Below, one piece after another: positions 31,641 to 38,493 of a stretch of DNA of 38,493 nucleotides. Position 1 is the first letter of the stretch; each line of letters starts with the position of its first letter. A program made the position numbers and the translations under genes. The notes beneath the pieces were generated by a model. That model saw nothing but the letters and a program-made list of their open reading frames with translations. It was not told where the DNA came from and did no database searches. The stretch is from Treponema sp. (GTDB lineage: Bacteria; Spirochaetota; Spirochaetia; Treponematales; Breznakiellaceae). The stretch spans positions 1-38,493 of the forward strand of contig WQZG01000029.1 of NCBI GenBank assembly GCA_009780855.1, given 5' to 3'.

Positions 31641-34130
31641 TTACTGCCCGCACATTTCCGTTATGTTTGTCTCAATAACTGATTTATCGCCGTCGGTAAT
31701 TTTTATGGTTTTTATTTCGTAAGGGGTAAAATTAAAAGTGCCGCTGACGCCAGGCCGGATAAAATCAATTTCGGCGGCGGTGTTAATTCCGGAGGCTTCA
31801 ACAGCCCGAATTATCCAGCCGTCGTTATCTTCGCAGCGTTTGATGGTTGAAATATAGGCGCTGGTTTGCTTTTCGTTCTTTATTCTGCAAAAACTCTGTT
31901 GGGCCGGCAGACTTCCCTTATGGGGAGATTCAATCACAAAAACCGGCTTCTGGTTGAGTTCCAGCGCGGCTCTTGTTAACACATCATTCCCGGTTCCCGC
32001 GGGGCAGGGTTTTAGTCGTACTAAAAATTCCGCTTCACCCTGATCGATATAACGGTGCTGAATGTCCGGCCGCGGATGCTGGGGCTCATGATGGGAATAG
32101 ATGGGACTGCGGAGCAGGGTCAGATCCAGCCTGCCGTCTTCGGCACTGGCGGAATAGATACCGTCGTTGATTACGCCCAGACCGGGGCCGGCAGCGCCGC
32201 CAAGACGGGCCCAGCGCTGTATGGGCCACTCTGTTCCGTCCGCCCTGCGTTCAATGGCGCCGTACGGAATTTCGCTTATAAAAGTCTTGTTTATAAAAGA
32301 AGAGCCGACGCGCAGTTTCAGGAGCCGGTGTTTTTCGTTCCAGATTATTCTTGCCCTGATGTCCAGAGTTCCGTACCCGCCGTTAAGTATGACACGCAGT
32401 ATTACAGTGCTGTCATAAAGTTTATAAACGATCTCGTACTCTGTTGAAATTTTTCCTTCGCAAACCAATGTATATGAAACAAGATTCATTTTATGAACCG
32501 CGCCGCTGTAGGAAGGAAGAAGGTGTGTCCATGTGTCCGACTCATCATCAACAATTACAGGGCAAATTCCGCCGGAACCCAAGTATTCGGTATTGGATTT
32601 ACTATTTTTAAATGAAGTGATAAAACCGCTCTCTTTATCAATGACAGCTTCCCAGTCTCCGCATTTAATTATATTGGAAGCGGTTCTTGAGTACTGGTAT
32701 TTTACAAGTGATCCGGGATCAAGATTGACATTCAGATCAGCGAGTTTAAGGCAGGTATAACCAAGCGGCGGCAGACAGACGTTTATGCGCATCATTAACG
32801 AATAACTGTCCCTGATAACGGCGTTTGTCGGCGCAATATCAAAAGGAATTTCATTGCCGCAAGAATCAAAAACCGCGCGGGCAACACCAATTATTTCAAT
32901 TGTTTGCTTTACTTCCCATGGATGCGGATTCCAGACGGCAACGGTCACCCCATCCGGCGGTGTTTGTATCTGCGAAGTAAGCCGCTGGAAGAGTACGGTT
33001 GTCATCTGGTTAACAGTTTCGTGCACCCAGGAATAAGCCGCCAGGATCTTGGGATAAGCCTCAGGAATGGAGCAGCCTCCGAGGGAATCGTGGAACTGGT
33101 TAGCCAGGACTTTTTGCCATCCTGCGGCAAGCTCGGCGTAACAGGCGGCCTGATTTGCACCGCCGGCTGCTCTGTCGGCGTCAGCAATTCCGCCGTCCAC
33201 AAAACCGCCGATACCGGCCAGCATTTTTTCGGCAAACAATAACTGCTGTTCCGCAAGGTTATTCGCGCGTTTTACCCTGCTTAGGGCGCTGTAGCAGCCA
33301 ATAGCATGGTACTGCAGTTCGTCTTTGACAACAGGAATCTGCAGGGAAGCGGTTCCGGAGAAGGCGCCGGCGGAAGATAATTCATCAAAATATTTATCCG
33401 GATCGCTGTAGCAAATATTTTTACCGGCAGCTTTAAGCTCGTCAATAGAAGCCAAATTCTGTATTGTAGGGCCCCCGCCGTGGTTGCCGACACCGTAAAA
33501 ACACATAAGGGGAGTTCCCTCATTCTGAGCAGCATTGATGTGGGACTCAATTTTTTGAACCAGAAGTTTACCCCAGTCGCCGCCTGTGGTATAGCTTGTT
33601 TGTATTCTGAAGGCCGGAACCCGCGATCCGTCTATTCCTTCCCATTGGAAAAGTGAAGCGGGCAGCGTCTTCTCGTGAGGACCGGGCCGCATAAAAACGT
33701 AATTTTTTAAGCCGCTTTTTTTAAGGATCTGCGGAAGGTTGCCGTTATGGCCGAATGAATCCACATTGTAACCGGTCCCGGCCATAACGCCGAACTTTTC
33801 CAAAAAATACCTCTGACCATATAAACCATGACGCGCAAAAGACTCACCGGAGGGCGCGTTGCAGTCCGGCTGCAGCCACCAGCCGCCTGTTATACGCCAG
33901 CGCTCCGCTTTGACAGCTTCCCGGATCCGGTTAAAAAGCCCCGGGTCTGTTTCTTCAACCAGTTTATAATAATACGCGCAGGCCGATGTAAAAATAAATT
34001 CGTTATGTTCATTTATCCTGTCCAGAGCCGAAGCGAAAGTCGACCGGATTTCCTGCAGGCCTTCTTCCCAGGGCCACAGCCAGAATATGTCGATATGGGC
34101 ATTGCCTATGAGGTGAATTTTTGGGTTCAT
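31641..34130 (-). CDS. Alpha-mannosidase, glycoside hydrolase family 38 (shorter subtype)
   Basis: Second GH38 enzyme, 829 residues, belonging to the shorter MngB-like bacterial branch. The catalytic domain starts at the N-terminus: HLIGNAHIDIFWLW (zinc His12 and Asp14), WWLQPDCNAPSGESF (substrate-contact Asp89) and the nucleophile Asp124 in YNVDSFGHNGNLPQIL. No signal peptide. It is the first gene of the mannosidase operon. No good ribosome site is visible before ATG 34130, and no strong promoter in the 77 bases upstream; it may be read through from the sulfatase remnant's promoter region. The two GH38 enzymes differ enough to have different linkage preferences. Confidence 0.94.
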   Translation of the reverse strand: MNPKIHLIGNAHIDIFWLWPWEEGLQEIRSTFASALDRINEHNEFIFTSACAYYYKLVEETDPGLFNRIREAVKAERWRITGGWWLQPDCNAPSGESFARHGLYGQRYFLEKFGVMAGTGYNVDSFGHNGNLPQILKKSGLKNYVFMRPGPHEKTLPASLFQWEGIDGSRVPAFRIQTSYTTGGDWGKLLVQKIESHINAAQNEGTPLMCFYGVGNHGGGPTIQNLASIDELKAAGKNICYSDPDKYFDELSSAGAFSGTASLQIPVVKDELQYHAIGCYSALSRVKRANNLAEQQLLFAEKMLAGIGGFVDGGIADADRAAGGANQAACYAELAAGWQKVLANQFHDSLGGCSIPEAYPKILAAYSWVHETVNQMTTVLFQRLTSQIQTPPDGVTVAVWNPHPWEVKQTIEIIGVARAVFDSCGNEIPFDIAPTNAVIRDSYSLMMRINVCLPPLGYTCLKLADLNVNLDPGSLVKYQYSRTASNIIKCGDWEAVIDKESGFITSFKNSKSNTEYLGSGGICPVIVDDESDTWTHLLPSYSGAVHKMNLVSYTLVCEGKISTEYEIVYKLYDSTVILRVILNGGYGTLDIRARIIWNEKHRLLKLRVGSSFINKTFISEIPYGAIERRADGTEWPIQRWARLGGAAGPGLGVINDGIYSASAEDGRLDLTLLRSPIYSHHEPQHPRPDIQHRYIDQGEAEFLVRLKPCPAGTGNDVLTRAALELNQKPVFVIESPHKGSLPAQQSFCRIKNEKQTSAYISTIKRCEDNDGWIIRAVEASGINTAAEIDFIRPGVSGTFNFTPYEIKTIKITDGDKSVIETNITEMCGQ

Positions 34131-34207
34131 AAGGGAAGTTTATGGGAGATTACGGGTTTTGTCGACAGGAGATAATTATGGTAAAATGAATTTTTATCGC
34201 GTAAAAA

Positions 34208-35119
34208 CTATACAAGACCCAGTCTGATAAATTGTTCTTCCGGCGAATCATTTTCCTTCATCAGTTCAATCATCTGAAGCCGCAGCTTTTCTTCAAGATC
34301 AGAATCGTTTACGGGATTTAGCTGGCCGGGATCCTTTTCAATATCAAAAACAGCAGTTCCTGCCAGCGCGAAAGGATCGATCACCTGGCCCTTCTGCGGC
34401 TCATAACGGGAGGGGCAGGGAATCCTTAACAGGCGGCAGCCTTTTGTAAATGAAAAGGGATCGGAGAGCGTTCCATCCATGTTCCGCAATTCATCTATCT
34501 GATACCGGCGTTCCATCCGCGTGGGCATTAATGTGTAGTTGTACTTGGGCTGGTTGTCCTTAGACGCGGGCCCCCTCATGTAAACATACTTGCCGTCCGC
34601 GAGGTTTACATGGGCGCCGTGCATGCCGAACAGAACGGCATCGCGGAGTTTTTCGTCCCGGCTGACAATGTTTTTTATCGGCCTTCCCTGCATGTCGGAC
34701 GGAAGATCAAGGTTAAAATAATCCAGGATAGTCGCCGGAATATCGATGTTGGAAGCGAGAGCGCTTCTGCGCTCCCCGGAAATTTTATAACGCGGATCCC
34801 AGATAAAAAACGGAATGTGGGCAATTTCCTGATAATATGGTACATGAACTTTCGCCCAGTTATTGTGTTCACCAAGCAGGAAACCATGATCAGTGTTTAC
34901 AATGAACAAGGTATCATCCCAAAGACCTAGTTCATCCATTTTATCCATAACCCTGCCCAGACTATAATCGCAGAAGGACAGGAGGGCGGCGTATTGCCTC
35001 CTGCACTCCCGCACCTGTTCCGGCGTTTCGGTAACAGCCGCGTAATCCGGCCAGTCAAACAACGGACCGTCATAGGTTGGATCTTTATACATTCCGCGGA
35101 AGGGAAATAATCTGCGCAA
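34208..35119 (-). pseudogene. Sulfatase, N-terminal catalytic part deleted
   Basis: Type I (formylglycine) sulfatase C-terminal portion. The 303-residue reading contains CDYSLGRVMDKMDELGLWDDT, the metal-binding DH of NTDHGFLLGEH and the conserved Lys/His region WAKVHVPYYQE, then DIPATILDYF. Complete members of this family are about 490 residues. The missing 180-200 residues hold the C/S-x-P-S-R site where formylglycine is made and two metal-binding Asp residues. The frame opens only from TTG at 35119, with a TAA three codons upstream and the nagB control region directly after. It is therefore a 5'-truncated, inactive gene. It once probably removed sulfate from host glycans, fitting the mannosidases downstream. 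Confidence 0.85.
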
Positions 35120-35156
35120 AGGTCTTTAAGGGAAACATTTTATATTGTATTGTGAA

Positions 35157-35168
35157 TTAAACGTTTAA
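35157..35168. promoter_or_regulatory. LacI-type palindrome upstream of the NagB-like gene
   Basis: TTAAACGTTTAA, a perfect 12-base palindrome with a central CG. Its inner ten bases TAAACGTTTA are identical to the centre of the LacI operator at 24411-24428. It lies 25 bases before the NagB-like start codon and beside the breakpoint of the truncated sulfatase. Confidence 0.5.
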
Positions 35169-35193
35169 AGCAAAAAAACCGGGAGATCCATAA

Positions 35194-35940
35194 ATGCGAA
35201 TCTGTATATACGAAACAAAAGACGATTTGGGAAAACACGCGGCCGCTGTCGGAGCAGAACAGATAAGGCAGGCGATAAAGACCAAAGGTAAAACTTCGAT
35301 AATACTGGCAACAGGTGCAAGCCAGTTTGAGATGCTGGCCGCGCTGGTAAACGAGCCGTTAATCGACTGGAAAAAAGTAACTGTGTTCCATCTTGATGAA
35401 TACGTTGGGATTCCGGAGACACATCCCGCCAGCTTCAGAAAATACTTAAAGGAAAGGTTTGCCGCCAAAGTACCGCCGCTGGCCGCCTTTCATTATATAA
35501 ATGGAGACGCCGCGGACACTGCGGCAGAAGTCAAACGCCTCAATGCCCTTATACAGAATGTTCAGATTGACGCGGCCTTTATCGGCATTGGAGAAAACGG
35601 GCATCTGGCGTTTAACGATCCGCCGGCCGATCTCAAAACAGCCGACCCCTACCTTATAGTCGAACTGAACGAAGCCTGCCGCAAACAGCAGCAAGGAGAA
35701 GGCTGGTTCCCCGCAATCAAGGATGTCCCGCGCAGGGCAATTTCAATGTCCATACCTTTTATTTTAAAAAGCCGCCGCATAATCTGTACAGTCCCGGATT
35801 CCAGAAAAGCAAAGGCGGTAAACATGGCGCTTTACGGTAAAATCGATCAAAAAAATCCCTGTGCCTCATTGCGCAGCCATGCCGACTGCTATCTGATGAT
35901 GGACAGGCCGGCCGCCGGGAAGATACTGGGCAGGGGCTGA
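35194..35940 (+). CDS. nagB: Glucosamine-6-phosphate deaminase-like protein (NagB/6-phosphogluconolactonase family)
   Basis: Probable aldose-ketose isomerase/deaminase converting glucosamine-6-phosphate to fructose-6-phosphate and ammonia. The 248-residue protein has the phosphate loop as ILATGASQ, the catalytic region FHLDEYVGI and GIGENGHLAFNDPP, and the C-terminal SLRSHADCYLMMD. Compared with E. coli NagB, the Asp of GNDGH is Asn (GENGH) and the following Glu is Asp (FNDPP), a pattern of a separate NagB-like branch that may have another substrate. GGGAG precedes the start. It is divergent from the truncated sulfatase and 5 bases upstream of the AlbA_2 gene. A LacI-type palindrome lies in its leader. 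Confidence 0.8.
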   Translation: MRICIYETKDDLGKHAAAVGAEQIRQAIKTKGKTSIILATGASQFEMLAALVNEPLIDWKKVTVFHLDEYVGIPETHPASFRKYLKERFAAKVPPLAAFHYINGDAADTAAEVKRLNALIQNVQIDAAFIGIGENGHLAFNDPPADLKTADPYLIVELNEACRKQQQGEGWFPAIKDVPRRAISMSIPFILKSRRIICTVPDSRKAKAVNMALYGKIDQKNPCASLRSHADCYLMMDRPAAGKILGRG

Positions 35941-35945
35941 TATAA

Positions 35946-37160
35946 ATGAATGGTCTTAAGCGTTTTACAGATCATGAGCTGGAAAATTTATTAAATGACC
36001 TTGAATCAGACAGGGTTGAACGTAAAAGAGCTTTTAAAAATGAAGCCGAAGATGCCCATAAAGATATATGTGCATTTTCCAATGATTTACCCAATTATAA
36101 CGAACCCGGCATTCTGTTCTTTGGAATCGAAGACAGCGGCGCGCCGTCAAATTTACCAATTACCGATGAAATTTTATTAAATATTTCAGGAATGAAAACA
36201 GACGGAAATATTCTGCCAATGCCGGTTTTTACAGTCGAAAAACGAATATTAAAAAATTCTGAAGTTGCCGTAGTAACTGTTTTTCCTTCAGATATGCCTC
36301 CGGTCAGGTACAAAAGTCAAATATGGATCAGAACTGGTCCAAGACGTGCGGTGGCAAATGCCCAGGAAGAACGTATTTTAAATGAAAAACGCCGTTACAA
36401 GGATTTGCCTTATGACCTACATCCAATAAGTCACGCGACAATAAATGATCTATCAAAAACCTTTTTTGAAAATGATTATTTGCCGGCCGCATTCGCAAAA
36501 GAGGTACTGGAAGCAAACAACCGCACATATGAGGAACGTTTATCATCCTGTAAAATGATTGTTTCTCCGGATAACACTACACCGACAATACTTGGTTTAT
36601 TGGCGTTTGGAAAAAATCCGCAGAATTTCATTCCTGGAGCTTATGTACAATTTCTAAGAATAAACGGAACAGCACTGCACGATCCCATTACAGATGAAGA
36701 AGAAATAAAAGGAATTTTACCCGATATAATACGCAGAACTGAGGAAAAATTAAAAGCTCATAACCGGACAGCAGTTGATATAAGCATGGGGCCGCAGATA
36801 ACAACAGTTGATTATCCGCACATTGCTTTTCAGCAGCTGATTTATAACGCGATGATGCACAGATCCTATGAAGGGACAAACGCCCCTGTACGGGTATATT
36901 GGTACAATGACCGGGTGGAAATCGTCAGTCCCGGCGGACCGTTTGGCAGTGTTACAAAAAACAACTTTGGTAACCCTGGCATTACCGATTACCGCAACCC
37001 AAACATAGCAGATATGTTCAAGACACTGGGTTATGTCCAGCGTTACGGCATTGGTATCCAAACAGCGCAGAATGCAATGGAACGCAACGGAAATCCCAAA
37101 ATTCAATTTGATATTAACGAAAATACAATAATATGTATTTTAAAGGCTAAACTGAATTAA
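35946..37160 (+). CDS. AlbA_2 (Schlafen-like) / HATPase domain protein, RecG-C-like putative regulator
   Basis: Putative transcriptional regulator of the group annotated as ATP-dependent DNA helicase-like (RecG C-terminal like), though no helicase motors are present. The 404-residue protein has an N-terminal AlbA_2 domain (ESDRVERKRAF... ICAFSNDLP ...GILFFGIED) and a C-terminal GHKL-ATPase-like domain (LIYNAMMHRSY, then NDRVEIVSPGGPFG and NPNIADMFKTLGYVQRYGIGI). The asparagine-containing HRSY motif is the usual nucleotide-binding sign. No strong ribosome site; it begins 5 bases after the nagB stop, so it is probably co-transcribed. It is more AT-rich than nagB. Its stop abuts the stop of the AI-2E gene. 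Confidence 0.85.
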   Translation: MNGLKRFTDHELENLLNDLESDRVERKRAFKNEAEDAHKDICAFSNDLPNYNEPGILFFGIEDSGAPSNLPITDEILLNISGMKTDGNILPMPVFTVEKRILKNSEVAVVTVFPSDMPPVRYKSQIWIRTGPRRAVANAQEERILNEKRRYKDLPYDLHPISHATINDLSKTFFENDYLPAAFAKEVLEANNRTYEERLSSCKMIVSPDNTTPTILGLLAFGKNPQNFIPGAYVQFLRINGTALHDPITDEEEIKGILPDIIRRTEEKLKAHNRTAVDISMGPQITTVDYPHIAFQQLIYNAMMHRSYEGTNAPVRVYWYNDRVEIVSPGGPFGSVTKNNFGNPGITDYRNPNIADMFKTLGYVQRYGIGIQTAQNAMERNGNPKIQFDINENTIICILKAKLN

Positions 37161-38303
37161 TCACTCCACTTTTCCGCCGGCGCCGTCCTTAGCCTCTTCC
37201 ATGGCCTCCCTTTCGTACTGGACTTTTTTGGCCATCACCGATCGCCGCGAACCAAGCATAATGGAAATCGGCTCCAGGACAGGGAAGTTTTCACAGATTA
37301 TTTTGATGATAACCATCATGGGAACAGCGATAACCATTCCGGCAAAACCCCAGATATAGCCCCAGACAACAAGGGAAATTAAGATCGTGATTGGGGAAAG
37401 GCCCAGTCCGTCTCCCATGATTTTGGGGTCGAGTATGTTTCCGATTATCATATTGGTGCCCAGCATAATGACTACAACCAGAATAACCGGCCCCGGATCC
37501 GGCCAGAACTGAAGAAGCGCCAGCACCGAGGCGGCGACTCCGACAGCAATGCTTCCGAGTACCGGAATAAAATTGGCGATGAACTGGATTATTCCCCATA
37601 CGGGAGCAAATTCAAGCCCGGCAAGACTCAGGAACAGGGCGACAACCAGGCCGTTAAACAGGGAAATCACAAATTTTATCGAAAGGTACCTGGATACCTG
37701 GAGCATTATATCGGTGCTTATTTTTTGAATCTGTTTTGCGCGTGCCCCTTCAAAAGCGGTGCTTAACTTCTCCCTTATAAAAACAGTTTCAAACAAAAAG
37801 AAAACAACGAACAGCGCAACCATTACCGCGTCTTTAAGGAAAGATATAAAGGTATTTGAAAGCGATATAGTATACAGCCGGATCTGGCTGCGGACACCAA
37901 GCTGGGACCAGAGGTTCTGGAACACCGACAGGTTGCCGTCGTAAGAAAAATCAAAAAAATTGGCAAGCCATATATAAATTTCGGTAATGCGGCTCTCGTA
38001 ACGCGGGTAAGCGGCCAGGATCGCGTGGGCCGAACTGTAAATAGCAATGCCTATGGCAACCAGGGCCGCTATTATTATGAGGCCGGCAAGAACAATGGCT
38101 ATAAACCTGGGAACCTTGAACCTGCCAAGCTGCAGCACCATTGGGCTAAGGACAAGGGCCAGCAGCAGTGCAATGAACAGCGGTATAAAAACAACAGCTG
38201 TAATTTTTAACACCGCGCCTGTCATAAAAACTGCTATCAGGGCAACCAGAAAGAGGACAGCCCTGCCGGAATTAAATTTCCGGAATCGGTCTTTCATGTT
38301 CAT
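37161..38303 (-). CDS. AI-2E family transporter (PerM/DUF20)
   Basis: Polytopic inner-membrane protein of the AI-2E/PerM family, which includes autoinducer-2 exporters and Na+/H+ antiporters; the substrate here is unknown. About eight hydrophobic segments are seen. The family signature region is GLVVALFLSLAGLEFAPVWG followed by ANFIPVLGSIA, then MIIGNILDPKIMGDGLGLSP and WGYIWGFAGMVIAVPMMVI. The C-terminus is charged. From ATG 38303 the length is 380 residues. An ATG at 38339 would add 12 poorly conserved residues, and ATG 38297 is also possible; no ribosome site decides between them. Confidence 0.9.
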   Translation of the reverse strand: MNMKDRFRKFNSGRAVLFLVALIAVFMTGAVLKITAVVFIPLFIALLLALVLSPMVLQLGRFKVPRFIAIVLAGLIIIAALVAIGIAIYSSAHAILAAYPRYESRITEIYIWLANFFDFSYDGNLSVFQNLWSQLGVRSQIRLYTISLSNTFISFLKDAVMVALFVVFFLFETVFIREKLSTAFEGARAKQIQKISTDIMLQVSRYLSIKFVISLFNGLVVALFLSLAGLEFAPVWGIIQFIANFIPVLGSIAVGVAASVLALLQFWPDPGPVILVVVIMLGTNMIIGNILDPKIMGDGLGLSPITILISLVVWGYIWGFAGMVIAVPMMVIIKIICENFPVLEPISIMLGSRRSVMAKKVQYEREAMEEAKDGAGGKVE

Positions 38304-38339
38304 TTCTACAATTATTATATATATTTGAGATTTTGTCAT

Positions 38340-38493
38340 TAAAATAAATGCATGAATTCATTTCGTGACGTGTTGAAAATCAGCGAAAATGATACCGTGA
38401 GCGTTCAGTAGAAATGAGCCATTTATATTGAATTTTATGGAAAATCACGTTGCCTTTTAGGAAGGGAAAAGTAAGGAAAAAGCTCATCTGGCA
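38340..38493. other. Window-end intergenic stretch
   Basis: No gene or RNA recognised. A short plus-strand reading opens MNSFRDVLKISEN and stops after 19 codons at 38410. It may be the start of something that continues outside or a remnant; neither is supported. No clear promoter for the minus-strand AI-2E gene is visible. Confidence 0.3.

Noticed and set aside
38350..38493. Possible insertion-sequence end or start of an IS21-like transposase (short frame MNSFRDVLKIS)
   Set aside because: Only 19 codons before a stop, no terminal repeat partner inside the window, and the similarity is only from memory.
1..38493. tRNA, rRNA, riboswitch or replication origin
   Set aside because: Read for cloverleaf, rRNA and known riboswitch cores such as the cobalamin box; nothing convincing found.

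Overview
The window looks like chromosome from a gut-type spirochaete related to Treponema. The best marker is the complete 286-residue core flagellin FlaB at 12510-13370. Its N-terminal and C-terminal blocks read as treponemal FlaB, and it sits behind a sigma-28 type promoter. Gene order is compact, many genes overlap by 4 bases, and the content is dominated by sugar, glycan and peptide use, as expected of a carbohydrate-scavenging host-associated spirochaete. The species cannot be named from the sequence alone.

Layout. 1-2400: a C-terminally truncated AAA ATPase behind a promoter with a three-copy palindromic repeat, then a divergent MATE exporter. 2400-7310: galactokinase on the minus strand, then a plus-strand run of Gfo/Idh/MocA dehydrogenase, old-yellow-enzyme reductase and SDR. 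7249-8983: an AT-rich ImmA/IrrE regulator-peptidase coupled to a DUF4411 (PIN-like) gene broken by one TAG codon. 9118-12253: a fumarate-reductase-like flavoprotein and an MtaA-type methyltransferase. 12282-13473: flaB with sigma-28 promoter, structured 200-base leader and terminator. 13638-16544: isoaspartyl dipeptidase and, convergent, an S9 peptidase. 16588-18996: a minus-strand run of dehydrogenase, tiny membrane protein and membrane-anchored hydrolase. 19153-25641: a beta-L-arabinofuranosidase (GH127) operon with a CUT1 sugar importer (binding protein and two permeases, no ATPase), divergent from its probable LacI regulator, with an 18-base perfect palindromic operator between them. 25671-27178: an AT-rich decayed stretch holding one intact uroporphyrinogen-decarboxylase-like gene, two fragments of similar genes and a 14-codon LacI remnant. 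27130-27750: a MazEF toxin-antitoxin pair with its own operator-promoter. 27756-34130: two GH38 alpha-mannosidases and a GmhA-like SIS isomerase in one coupled operon. 34208-37160: a sulfatase that has lost its catalytic N-terminus, divergent from a NagB-like deaminase and an AlbA_2/ATPase regulator-like protein. 37161-38303: an AI-2E family membrane protein. The last 150 bases hold nothing I can identify.

How it fits together (inference). Arabinofuranosides would be imported by the CUT1 system, trimmed by GH127 and controlled by LacI. Mannosides or host N-glycans would be cut by the two GH38 enzymes, with amino sugars passing through the NagB-like enzyme; the broken sulfatase suggests loss of a sulfated-glycan step. 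Galactose enters through galactokinase. The peptidases point to peptide scavenging.

No single complete unknown system stands out. The most unusual items are the triple-palindrome ATPase promoter, the long structured flagellin leader, the flavoprotein/MtaA-like pair, the operator logic around LacI, and the gene graveyard at 25.7-27.1 kb.
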